A stretch of DNA of 64,000 bases from Polydactylus sextarius (Eukaryota > Chordata > Actinopteri > Polynemidae): positions 5,659,001-5,723,000 of the forward strand of contig CM028920.1 in NCBI GenBank assembly GCA_016801845.1. The letters run 5' to 3'. Positions 34,598 to 47,147 of the stretch are shown here, piece by piece (the first letter of the stretch is position 1; every line of letters starts with the position of its first letter). Under the pieces are notes generated by a model that did not search any database, had not been told where the DNA came from, and saw only the letters and a program-made list of their open reading frames with translations. A program made the translations under genes and the position numbers.

Positions 34598-36944
34598 CTT
34601 GGGCTTGGGTGAGGAAGAAGAGAGTACATGGAAGAAGTTATTGGTGTGTTTGAATTCTGAGAGAAGGCAAAGTCACACAGATGTATTCTGTAAGTTGATA
34701 AGCATCCATTTTTAATTTGACAAAGGTCTCTAGACTGTTGAAGATTTTTTTATTTATCAAATATTGCTCTTGTTGAGGTAAAAAAAACAGCTCTTTCAAG
34801 ACACATTGTGTGTCAGAAATTACAGTATATTAGCTTTATGACAAGACTTTTGTTGAACAATCATGGCAGTCATAATTTATTGATTATTAGCCATGAAAAG
34901 CAGGATGAAATGAAGTGTAAGAGTGTTTGGATACTTACACTTAAGTGTGTTTTGAATTAACCAACTGATGCTGTCAAAAAGGGATAAGATGTCATGATAT
35001 GAAATACCATGGCTCCACTTCCCAGTGTCCACTTATTGTGGAGACTCTGGCTCCAAACGGCATCAACAAAACTAGATAGAAGTGCTTTTACATGGGACAC
35101 TGTGGATATTTGGCTCCATGTTTGCATGGTAGGAGGAAGTGTAAACATGTTGCCCATCCTTATATATAGTTGTTGGTTCATACCAAAGTTGGGCCGAGTA
35201 AGGTTCTTTAAGTGCAGCTTCATTTTGCTGCCAGGGGCAATCAAGGGATGTTTCTGTCTTTACATATTTACACAAACTTGGCAGTATTTCAAATGGATCT
35301 GCAGGTTTTAATCCCATTTAATAAGCCCTGCAGCTGATTTCACTGATTAACACTCTTTCAAACAGATAGGAGGAAGTAATCAGCACAGATAGCTGTAATT
35401 GTGTTAACAAACCTGAGGGCAAATGACCAGAGAGAGACCCCTGTATGTTTTGTGTGAGTTGGACAAGTGTAGACAAGTACACCACTGTCATGAAGCGGTG
35501 TACTGACTACACCGCTTCTTGACAAATCTATTACAACACATTTGTCCATCTGGAATAACCGATGTTTTGTTTCTGTGTCAACACACATTCAGCTGCTAGG
35601 CTGTATTAATTGCATAGTAGCTAGCCTCAAGTACTTTCTGGGATCTGACTTTCCAGTTCAGGACCACCTCTAACATATTTATTCATGCATTCTGAAAAGA
35701 TGGTTCACGGTTTGGGATGATCTACAGAAACACTGGTCTGACGTGCGCAGTATGCTACCCATTTGATGTATTACACCCCAACCAAAGGCATGGATGCAGT
35801 TCTTACCCAGGCACTCTGACATATTGTCAGTCAGTCCAATAAAGAGTCACTGTCAGCCCAGCTAACAGCTGTTACTTAGCCAAAGCATTAGAATCTGTAT
35901 CAGTGATATGAGCTGAAGGCATTAAAATAGATATGTTTATGATTTTTGGACAAGAGTAGAACCACACATAAATGCCATTCATCTGATGCAGAAACACAGA
36001 CACTAGTCCAAAGAGGAATGTCTAAAAATTGATGATGATGACAAAAAAATATGCCAGCTCACCAAAGCCCATTATGCATGAATTTAAATTACAGCTGTGA
36101 GATGTCATAAATCGTATAGAGAGTGATGAAGCCAGGATGAACATGAATAAGTCATGTGTGCCCATGTTCCATATACCATGGGCCACATGGGGTCTTTCTC
36201 ATTATTTCAGGGCCCGTCTGTCTCCCATTCATCACTGTGATGAGACTCCATAATCACCAACCTCATTGACTTCAGAGCATGACCTACTTTAGTGTGTGCA
36301 GGGTCAAGGATTGCTCTGTAGTTTTACCTTGACCTTTTTGAGACCCTGTTTTCAATCACAGTTGTTCATATGAGCTGCAGTAAATTAAGTAAATACATAA
36401 ATCCTGTCACCTTGTGCACCACTGGTGTAAATAAGAGTTCTTGAAGGCCAATACATTTACATTTTTTTTAAATTGAGAATATAAGGACATTGTTTGCAGC
36501 CACATTTTTTATAATGTTCTGCATCTTTCTCCAGGTTTTCTAAATCAGTATATTTGGAGTTAAATCTTAATGTGATTGTGATAGTTTGGCCAGAGGTCAA
36601 TATTCCAAACGATGCTTGTGACGTTTATGTTGTCTGGTTTATCACTTTGGTTTAAAACGGTAAATAACCACTAGAGATAATCATGCATAATCGCACTAGC
36701 ACTCAGCTGAAACTGAATAGTATATGTGGATTTATGTGCCTCTCTTGTAGCTTAATGTACAGTTTATTTGACAAATATTTTGCTTGCTATTCTGGCAATC
36801 TGGTTTTGCATTTTACGTCAGTGGCCATATCACAGCAGGGGACTGAAGTTTTTGTATATGTGATACTTGAAATAGAAACTAACTCTAAACACAGTGGCAC
36901 AAATACACAGACAATTTGTCAATGTGGTGACTGGTAGAACTCAC
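34598..36944 (-). other. cacna1g: cacna1g intron in the domain I turret (2.3 kb)
   Basis: The intron contains a clean 17 bp-arm hairpin at 35486-35524. The rest is AT-rich, and no exon or named repeat was recognised. Confidence 0.85.
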
Positions 36945-37104
36945 AAGGAGAAGTTGTCTTCCAAGAAGCAGCGGTTTCTCAGCAGGCCGGCCCACAGCTG
37001 GACGCCCACGATGCCGAAAATGAAAAAGACGAAGAAGCAGAGCAGCAGCACGTTGCCCAGCATAGGCAGGGTGTCCAGCAGCAGGGTGACCAGGATACGC
37101 ATAC
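36945..37104 (-). CDS. cacna1g: cacna1g exon: IS4-S5 linker, IS5, start of extracellular loop
   Basis: This 160 bp exon has a cctcag acceptor and a gtgagt donor. It completes the split Ser codon and carries 52 codons plus two bases of the next. It opens MRILVTLLLDTLPMLGNV (the S4-S5 linker), continues through the hydrophobic IS5 helix (LLLCFFVFFIFGIVGVQLW), and enters the extracellular turret with AGLLRNRCFLEDNFS. The Cys in RNRC is the first of the conserved loop cysteines. The sequence is nearly identical to what I recall of mammalian Cav3.1, with LEDNFS in place of LPENFS. A 15.7 kb intron separates it from the IS4 exon. Confidence 0.97.
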
Positions 37105-37739
37105 CTGAGGAAGCAAATGGGGACGAGGTCAAACAGCTGAGCACAAAAACATATAAAACAACCACATAACTATTGGAAACGAAAAACAAACCTCTTATAC
37201 TACAAAAACAGGTTGTTCAGAGCCAATATGAATAGTGGATAACAATCCAAGCACCGCTAAATTTACAGCTTTTCTCTCTGCCTTCAACTAAACTTATTAT
37301 AACACACTTATGAGAACAAATGCACACTTTGGTGTTTTTACTTATCTGATCAAATTATACACCTATCACATGATGCTTATACACAGTTTAATTCAAATGA
37401 AATAATTATGATGAATGATAAAAAATTAGTACCTACTATAGCTGCACCACTGTTTAGTGAATAAAGCCTCTCAGTGTTTTATGTTTTATATTAGTTAAAC
37501 AGCTTGATGATGGATGGTCTGATGGACTACTCATTTTAAGAGATGAAGAGCAGCACTGTGGGTTACTTATAAACAATATGGGGTCTGGCTCTAGACAAGC
37601 AAAAGTGTTTCAGTTTTATTTAATTGTCAGGATGAAATTCCACATCAGGGGGAATGTTTAAGAGCAACATAATGAATATGCTACTACCAATAAAATAATG
37701 ACATACTGATGGTGAGTTTCATCTCAGCGGTACTTAAAA

Positions 37740-38250
37740 TTGGTATGTTACTCATGTTTCATGTGTGACTAAATGTGACTTCCCACTGGCACACATTAAT
37801 GCTTGTTGACATGACAGCTGATTATGCTGCTGGCAAATACTTCACTTGTTATTTGGTAGACACCACTGTCCATTGACATAACACTAGTCTGTCATTTTAT
37901 TGTATATAGATGCTGTTGGGCAGTTTTATGGCATATGAAATGAAATATCACTGAACTTCCACCACCAGTTATCATTACCCAATATGCAACTGCTTTCATA
38001 AGTGTCAGATGCAACCAGTGCCATATGGCAGAAGCCACAGTCCACTGACATAATAGTGGTCTGCTATTCCAATTTACCACTACCCACTGGGTTAAGACCT
38101 TTCTTTAATGGCATATAATCATTAAACCAGTAGCATATTTCATGACAGTGATGTTCCACTACAGTTTACTTCCCACCACTGTAGACTATTTTCTAATGAT
38201 ATATGTCACTGGTTTTAATGAGTGTTAGGTGAAAGTGGTGCCATTGTCTC
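37740..38250. repeat. Degenerate tandem repeat
   Basis: Motifs recur in the same order. gtccattgacataac (37868) recurs as gtccactgacataat (38040). atggcatatg (37928) recurs as atggcatata (38107). cttccaccaccagtt (37956) recurs as gttccactacagttt (38153). The spacing is roughly 170-200 bp, with a partial third unit at about 38195-38245. It was aligned by eye. Confidence 0.5.
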
Positions 38251-39364
38251 ATATGATGAGTCTTACTAAGATGTCACTGAGTAATGTTATGCCCAGTACA
38301 GAGCATAATAACGATGCTCTGCTAACATACCCCTCTTATTACATTAAATAAATGAAGAATGAAAAAAACACATCAAGCACTGTCATGTCAAAATCTGATT
38401 TCTACCTTACCCACAATGCAATTCCACACCTGAGCTGTCTTTGAGGTCTGGTAAACTTTCTACTCTCCAACTCTACGCCCCCAGGTTCTTCTTTATGTTC
38501 AAACTTTTAGTTTCGCCCCCTGCTGGTGCTGACTCATCACTGGAGGTCATTTATCAGAGTTTACATAGCTCCCTCTGGAGCAACGAAAACCATATACGAC
38601 TATTTTTCAAATACTCAACAGTACTCCCCCAACACCTGCATACAGACTTTATCTCATCAGTAAAAGGTTGTGCTTGTCGCAGGGCTATGTGGCTATCACC
38701 ACTAGTTTTTAACAGTAACTAGTAAAGTAGAGCATTCAATAGCACACAGCAAGAACGTGTCAAAGTTAGCAGTATAATTTGCAAGTCATTGGGGTGTGGA
38801 CAGTGTAACAGTAGTGATATTAGGTTTACTTGTGGCGTAATACATTCTGAAAACAAACAGGAACTGCAGCAAAGCAGTGCTCCATGGTGAACTCCTGCTG
38901 TTGAATTGTTTTGTTGGTGGATGTGAATGTGTGCAACTGTTTAAATATTAAGCAGAGCATCGCAGAGAAAGAGAAATGTGTGCTTAGCAACATCCTTCCT
39001 TGCATGAATAAAGGTTATAAATACATTTGGATGAGACACAAGAGTCCTGAGTCAAACGGAAGTTACAGAGATTTGTTAGCAGTGTGTGGAGCGTGTCAGC
39101 AGGACTCCTACAGTTTGCTCTGAATTAGCGCTGCAGTAAAAGACCTTCATTTTTTTCTACCTTTCATACAGTACATCCCTGCTTCTTTCTGCTCTGGACA
39201 GTGTTCCCTCAACTTTCTGACAACACACATACACACACACAGTACACACACTAAGTACACACACTTCCTACTGCCCACACACTCCCTCTGCTAAATCTGG
39301 CTGTGTCCCTCTGCTGTTGCAGCTCAGATTTTGCTTTTATATCCTCATAGAGTTTCTGTATTCG

Positions 39365-39550
<186 letters not shown>

Positions 39551-40304
39551 GCTCTGTCTAAAGTAGGGAAATACCTACTGTTGCTACCCTATCCTGTGTC
39601 TCTGTCTGTCCATCTCTCTCTCCTCCTCTGTCCCTGCAGGCAATCCTCCCAGCAATAAACGAGTGACTCGGGCATCAATAATGAGGATCATTTTTCTGAT
39701 CAGGGGGGTTTTCTGGGTAATTGGAGAGGCCAGGTCAGTCCCTGTCAGTTGGCCAGTGGCAGCAGAAGTTGTCTGCTTAGATGACAGATACGAGGCAGGA
39801 TGGAGGAAGAGATACAGAGAAAGGGTAGAAGGAGATAATCAGACATTGAAAAATCCCCCCAAATTGGCTCGGTGGTCATGGTGTTTTAACTACATAGTAT
39901 CATCATCATTGCAAAACAATTACTTGTTTGTCTTTTTTTAAGTTTTAAAATGTTGAAGCTATCAGTTGTTTTTAAAAGTAGAGTCCAATTGATGTTTGTC
40001 AAGGAATTGCTAAACAGGCCCCTCCCCCTCCCTTGTGTCTGTTAAATGATAAACTGGCTGTGGTTTTCTTATCTTCATACCCTCTCAAAGAGCTTTAAAT
40101 TACTAGACACAATCTCCCATTCATATTCATACAGCACTTTCATATGCAGCATAACTCTATGATACATATTCTTAAAGATAGAAAAATGGTAGAGCCATCA
40201 GGACGGTGCCATGGACATTTCAACTGGAGGAGCCTGGGTTCAAACCACTGACCTTGTGATTAGTGCACATCCATCTCTACTTCCTGACCCCATAATAAGA
40301 CTAG

Positions 40305-40480
40305 AATTATTGTCATGTGATTGTATGGCTCCACCAATCAGTCCAGTTTCAGGTAATAAGTGCTTAAATTCAAGAGTTATGGCCAAAAATACATTTTGTC
40401 AGGTCACCTTGACCATTGAATTTTGAGCACCAAAATTTAATCAGCTCATAGTGAGTCCTTGATTCCCACCCAGCAAGATG
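40305..40480 (+). repeat. TGACC-type dispersed repeat, copy 4 (short)
   Basis: Landmarks are caccaatcagtccagtttc, gagttatggccaaaaatac, tttgtcaggtcaccttgac and caaaatttaatcagctcat. The copy breaks off after about 175 bp. Just upstream (40236-40260) a tgggttcaaacc stretch resembles a tRNA B box, but it is too weak to call a SINE. Confidence 0.65.
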
Positions 40481-42559
40481 GCATAAAAAGGAATTAACTG
40501 TAAATGATTGACAGCTGAATATCTCTTGTCAGGTGGTGACTTGTTATTTTTTAACAGCAGGTGGTGGCGCATCGAAAGCTCCCCCTGTTCCTTCTGCTCC
40601 TAGACGATGGAGAAAAGTGATGGTATTTTAACACAGGGGAATAATATCCCCTGATCATCCTCCCTAAAATGGTCTACTGAGTATTGTAAGCTGTATTATC
40701 TTAATGGAGTGTCAAGGAATGAATATAGATGCTCAAGTGCCTATTTAGACACAATCCATGGGTGGCAAAATCAGTTTTTCTGTGCAAATATGATTCTGAA
40801 CAGACATACTAGGAGGACAGAAAGTACTCTGTTTGTTGGCTTTTTTCTCTTACATGTGGTGGTATTCATTGCCATCCTCTCTGGTTTGGAGTCTTTGCCT
40901 CAAATCAAACACACGTATTCACAGCGCATGTTTATAATTCACTGAAAATTCTCTCCACATCCCTTTGACTTTCATCTATAGCTTGCCATCTGGGAGTGGC
41001 ACGCCAAAACGGCATTAGGGACTTCTTTCCTTTTTTTGCAAAGGGATTGTGAATCTTTTTTTTCCATGTGGGTACACAATGAGAGAGTTTTTTGGTGTTG
41101 GCAGATGGAAGGAGGAAAAACAAGGAGGATTTTGCAGATTTGTTGAGATATGGAGAACAAATGAGGAGACAGCCTGGATAGACGGGTAGGAGATAAAGGT
41201 ACGACTGAAGGACAGGGGAATGAGTGACAGTGTGGAAGATCATCTGTGTTTGGATCTTTCACAGCCGTCGTTAAAATAGAAAGAGGTGGAGGTGAAACTC
41301 TCGAATCAAATCCAAGACTCATGAAAAACAGTTTTTAAAGGCGTTTCAATTTGTGTAAAAGCTGCTAAATTGTGTGCTGGGTGCCATTTATACAATCACA
41401 GAGTGAGGTGAGAGTCATAAGGAAACTATCTTTCTCATAATCACACCATGAAAAAGTTATTAAATGCTGTGCTACAAGGGAAACATGTCGTAGTGATTCA
41501 AGCATAAAAATGACACTGAGTTGCCACCTGTGGCAGTTTGCCCTTCACTGGGACACCAGTTTAATGTAATTGCTGTGAACTTGCAGAGGATGAGTGTTGC
41601 AGTCACAGAGGTGTTCAGGCTCATGCACTCTGACAAGCCTGACTCACTGACTGCAACAGCAACTCTACCCCTCCCCTCTCTTTCTGTCCTATTCTGGTCA
41701 TTATAGAGTAACACACACACACACGCACACAAAACATTAGCTTCTTCAAGTGATTGCCTTCAGAGTAGCAATGTGCTGAGCTGTTCGGATGCCGCTTAGT
41801 GACAGCAGCTGGGATTAGTGTCGAGGCTGTAGCGTCTCCGAGCTGAGATGCTACAGCACAATGAGAATTTAATGCTGAGGATGCCCACGCTGGCTACCTC
41901 CAACAGCTGCACACATGCAGAGTGCAAGACCAATCATTTGCAGCGTCTGTCCTCATTCATCACACAAAGGAGTTTGGTTTAAAATCAACAGTCTTCTGTA
42001 TCTCATCAATGTCACATTTATCCCTGAATTTATTGTCATAGGTAATTTATTACATTTTTGGAAATGTAATAAATGACTTAAACATTGTTTAAGAAGGAAG
42101 AAAGTGTACAGACCACTGTAATATGTCATTATATATTCTTAAACATGGAATTTCTAGAACAGTTGTACTGAAAGTACAACTGCAGCCGTATGCTCAGCAC
42201 ATTTAAATGAAATACAGTAATACTTTAAAGGTGCCCTATAGATATTTCTTGCAAACAAAGTTATTTTTGTTTTCAACATCTCCCACCAACTTCAACATAT
42301 GCTTGAACATACTGAATGTGTCCTATTACTTTTGTAATGCCATGCTGTGGTTTTGTTTTTAAATACTTTACAAACTTCATTATTAACATATTTCCATGTG
42401 TGCATCAGCTGGCAGCCTTCTTCTATATTCTTGCCTTTGTTGCCGCATTGCTACATTTCTTGGTGTACTTATCAACAGCAACTGTGGAGTAGCATGAAAT
42501 GACTGGCAAAAATGAAACACACGTGTCCTGCTGCATTATGACAAACAACTGCCTTCATC

Positions 42560-43140
42560 AAGATACAGTTTATATGCCTGTGAATTGTTAGTTATCGACA
42601 AAAATGTTTTGTCATGTCAAACTCTGATTCATCTTTGACTCCAAGTAAATATGTCTACAAAACCTGAAGACCTTTGCTTGGGGGTCTTGCTTTATCACAT
42701 TCAATTCAAATGTTTTGTGAGGTCACAGTGATTTCAACCTCTGGCCTTTGATTACCAAATATCAAATAAGTTGGTTTTATTAACTTAAGTGAGAGTTTAT
42801 TGTGAATTTGAAAAAGTTTGCCCAAGGTATTAGTGGTATATCATTTTCACTAGAATAGGATGGAAACCCTAAGTTTGACTTTTGACTTTTGACCATTTTA
42901 ATACTACACCTTAGAGAAAGTTTGAACCAAATATTAAAGGATTTCCTTAATGCATTCTTGAGACATCACAGTAAAGACGTCAAAAACATGATTTGTGAGG
43001 TCACAATGAGCTTTGTACTCTGGCCACAAGAATCTAATCAGTTCTTCCCTGAATCCACATCAACCTTTCTGCTGAATTTGAAAGAATTCCCTCAAGACAT
43101 TCTTGAAATATTGCATTAACAATAGGATGAACAGATGAAC
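42560..43140 (+). repeat. TGACC-type dispersed repeat, copy 5 (multi-unit)
   Basis: This is the longest copy, with at least three units carrying 'atgttttgtgaggtcacagtg'-like modules near 42595, 42711 and 42981. It ends with aagaattccctcaagacat, attcttgaaatattgcatt and the degenerate tail aggatgaacagatgaacaa. Confidence 0.7.
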
Positions 43141-43329
43141 AACCTAAAAAACTGTCACTGGCATGGAAGTGTAACAAATGCATTACTGATTAAGACATTA
43201 CATAATAGTACTGTAGTGGTCGAAAGCTTTATCTTTAATGGTGTAATATCAATGTTTTTTCACCAGCATATTGATCCAAGACATGTTATAGCATGTTAGA
43301 AAGCATAGGTGTGGAAGACTTCATCTTTC

Positions 43330-43440
43330 ATTTGACATTGAATTTTTATGGGTCTGTTTTGTAGGGTGATCTTGACCTTTCTGGTGTTTTTGTGTAATTG
43401 TGTGCTGCGTAATACTTTTTAATTAAATTTGACTTTGACT
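43330..43440 (+). mobile_element. Possible LINE 3' end with TTTGAC tail
   Basis: The stretch ends attaaatttgactttgac followed by tttgacaaat, a short tandem (TTTGAC)n tail of the kind left by target-primed insertion. No body is recognisable. Confidence 0.35.
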
Positions 43441-46400
43441 TTGACAAATGGTTTGATGAAGAAAAGTCTCCTCTATTAGAATGATTTTACTTAAGTCTGC
43501 TTGATGGACCGGACCGGTCAGCTCTTTGAGAGACTACTGTATATTAACAATAAGACTGATGGAATTTGGAGAGCAATTCAGCTGAAGCGATGAAGGCATA
43601 AAATGCCTGCTGTGGCAAAAATGCATTTTTCCAGACTGATATTGTTGTTTTTGATGGTGATATAAATCAAAGCATCAGCAGGAAGAGACACATACATGAG
43701 GCCAAGTCTCCATTCAGTGACGCAGGCAGACCTGGACATCTCAGAAAGAACCTGTTTTTATCTCTCATATAACAGAATCAATCCTTTGGGCCTTTCCCAA
43801 TCCGAATAGCATGCTCATTCCAAGTGATCGACATTTCATATTCAATAACAATCATCTTCTCCTCCGTCTGTGCACCCTTTCCAACCTCGCTGTGGGCGGC
43901 TCCTCCATTCCAACATGGCCGGCAGGCGGGTGGCTGTGTGTGATCAGGGGAGCCATCTGTCAGCAGGCAGATTAGGTCTGCTTCCTCTGCTCTCCCATCC
44001 GGGTCCAGCTCCTACACCCAGCCAGCTTTTGTAATCTGTGTACTGTGTGCTAATGGGCTTTCAGAGTTGAGGGCCAGCTTACACCTGCGTCTCCTCTTAT
44101 TTGCTTTGAGTGGGTGGTAACTAGTTCCATCGGTTGGAGACTCCAGACAGAGATGTCCTTAAAAAACGAAATGTGCCACTGCATAAACGAGGTGACCCTG
44201 GGAGAAAGTATGTACAGAAAAATGAAAGTTGATGGAGAGAGCAGATGAGAGAGAACCCATCTGAACTCATTTGCCAAGTGAGTTCACCAATTTTTGTGTT
44301 CACCGATTCGTGTGAAAGGTTGACAGCAATCTAATTAGCTGCAGTTTGTGCTCGAATATTATGTTGAAATCCTATTAATTAATCTTGTCTCGTTCTTGCT
44401 GCGCGTCCCAACATAAACACAGTGAAAAAAGACTCCAGATTTCTTGCATTTCCATAAAAAAGTCACAACTTTCAGAGGGTAATTATGTAATTAATCATTA
44501 ATGCTTTGTTTTTTTATGTATTTATTATTCAAAGACTCAAATGGTTTGGTGATGGCTTTGTTACAAAAAAAAAAAAAAAATTAAAAAAGAAAATTTGATT
44601 ACATAAATAATTTATCAGGTGCAATGTGGTGGATTTGGATTGGAACGGAGCATAATTTCAATCACACTCACATTCCCTTCACTAACTGTGCACGCTGTAT
44701 TGTTGGAGGATTTCATTAAATTTGCATTTCATAGAAATCTGAATGAAGAATGACACACAAGAAGACGCAAGAATGAAAATATCCTGGATACGAGCACTTT
44801 TGTCTTGTACTGGTGATGTCATTTGGTGAGTCTGGCTTGGAGGGTTTACTGGCAGACTACTTTGGCAGTGCTTCCTGATCACTGTTGTGCAGAAGTCAAA
44901 CACAAGTCAACCTCATACATTAATCATGGCTCTCACCTCATTTTTGCAACATCTAATAATTAATGAAGAATAACATACATCAACATGCTAAGAACTACCC
45001 AAAATAAAAGAAACCAACTGTGGGAAAAAAAAAAAAAAATGTTGTGTACTGTTTGCAAATGTTAGCAACCTCTGCTAACCAAGGGACGGACTGAGATGTT
45101 TTGGCTTCACTATGGGGTGGGGGGCTGTCATGCCATCAATCTTCATATAAGATAAGTTAGAAAAAAGTAGAAAACTTTTGTAGAATATACAATGTGGAAA
45201 GATGTAAAAAAGTCCATGGCCCTTACAAATTCTGGGGAGATTTCCCAAGCACCTACTATAGATTATCTTTACCTCATTATCTGTGGTGTTTTTCGTCTCC
45301 CAGGTAATTTTAGGCTGCGAAAAAATCGGGACCGATGAAAAGTAAAAAGTGGGACCAACATCCCACTTGGACAACATTGTTCATGGCAGACCAAATATTG
45401 AAAAAGAAAAAAATATTTTTTTGCCTTTACACACATACGCATTCAAAAGCTACACTTTTAACTGTGTAGGTGACTCGCAAAATCACACCTATCTGCCATC
45501 TGGGAATATTATGCCACAGCACAACTGCAGGTGATCAAAGAACTGAATTCAAATCTTGAGAAACTGACGCAACTTAAAACCTTAACCTGAAAATAAATTT
45601 GGACTGCACATACATACATACATATATATATATATATCACTTGCTTGCCTCCAGCTACTGGTTGTGTTCTTGACATATTGAGACACAACAAGTGAGACAA
45701 TTTGTTTTTAGATGCTGACAGGGTAAGGATTATTCTCTGGTGCTTTCTTCTTACGTCCTCTGGCAAAAATAATTCTAAACTTGTTCTAACCTTATCAGGC
45801 TTTTATTTCTTCAGCTCTGCTCACAAACAAGGAGCTCGTGGATCAAACCCATCCCCTGACTCCTCCAGGCTCTCCCTCTTGTCCTCATCACAATAAAACA
45901 GCAGAAGTCAAAGAGGTGACTTAGGACTTGCTATAAAACCTTGTGCCCTCCTCCCAACAGCTTAGAACAGACATTAGGACGAGCTCTGTAATTACAGCAC
46001 TGAGGGGTAGACAAACAATGAAGTGTAGGAGGAGGGTATGAGCACGCAAGGATCTGGTAGGTCGTTGATGTTGTGTTCTTGGTGCCTTTAGGGCTTATCT
46101 GGTTGTGAGTACAAAACAGTGTATATGAACCAGAAGCTGCTCAAACACTAGGTCTAACAAAGCATGGAGAACAGGACGAAATGCTTTATTACTGATTCAT
46201 GGGTGAAAATAACAGCACGACCTGTGAGCAAATGCAAAACAGGTTTGTGTGTGAGGAGAACGTACGTTGCTTCTGTGTGTGCCAGTTTGATAAGGCTTTG
46301 GGGAAAGGGCACATGCAGAGTGTAAGTAATCTGAACGCGTGCAAAAGCTATTCTGGACTGGTCTTGTTAAGACACAGATGTGTCAGAGTGCAGTGAGCAT

Positions 46401-47036
46401 GTGTGGTTGTGTCCTGTGATAATCACCTATTGCATGCTGCCTCTGGCTTATCAGTCAACACTGCTTCGCTCAAACATGGCATATTCATGTATCATCAAGA
46501 CAGATCAAGTCTTGGGAGCATATTGGTTAGTTAGTTACTCATCAGTTACTGCCTCCTTTATTTGTTAGTAATTAAATGAGAAAAGCTTTGGCAAAAGACC
46601 AATGAAGATGTTCTCTTCCCTTATGATCTGTCTGTTTTTCTGCATTGCAGCTGTAGCAACACTCTCTAAATTCTTACATTCTGCTCAGCCAGTTCTGATG
46701 TTGACATACAGTATCTCAACCAAAGATCTCGACCAAAGATCTTTCTTGATTGTTGTTTGTATATTCTTTTTGTTACTGTGCAGCATTTTGGTTCAGCCCT
46801 GCTGTTTTTGATGTGCTTCCTCAATGAAATTGGATTGGCTTGGATCTTATTGAGATGATCAATGTTTAATTACCACTATTTAAATATCATTCTGTTATTT
46901 AACTTGCAATTACATAACCATCCACCTCCACATCAACACACTGACATCCAGGATGTCTGGTGATTCAACCTAAAATTTCCATCAATGACAAACTGTAGTA
47001 TTGCCAACACCTTGGTACCACCTCCAGGTGGTTGAT

Positions 47037-47147
47037 GCAAGTGTACGTGACATCAGTGTTCTGCCTGAGCTGATGGTATATGACTATAGGGCTTTGGCTC
47101 TCCTTTGAATCGTGCATCATTAAACTCCACATCTTCCATGTTCTGTA
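47037..47147 (+). repeat. Duplicated repeat, copy A
   Basis: It reads caagtgtacgtgacatcag, cctgagctgatggtatatg, ttgaatcgtgcatcattaa and actccacatcttccatgtt. It is near-identical to 50279-50368 except for about 20 extra bases in the middle (gactatagggctttggctc). Confidence 0.8.

Noticed and set aside
45830..45880. tRNA B-box-like gatcaaacccatcccc
   Set aside because: Too short and no matching A box.
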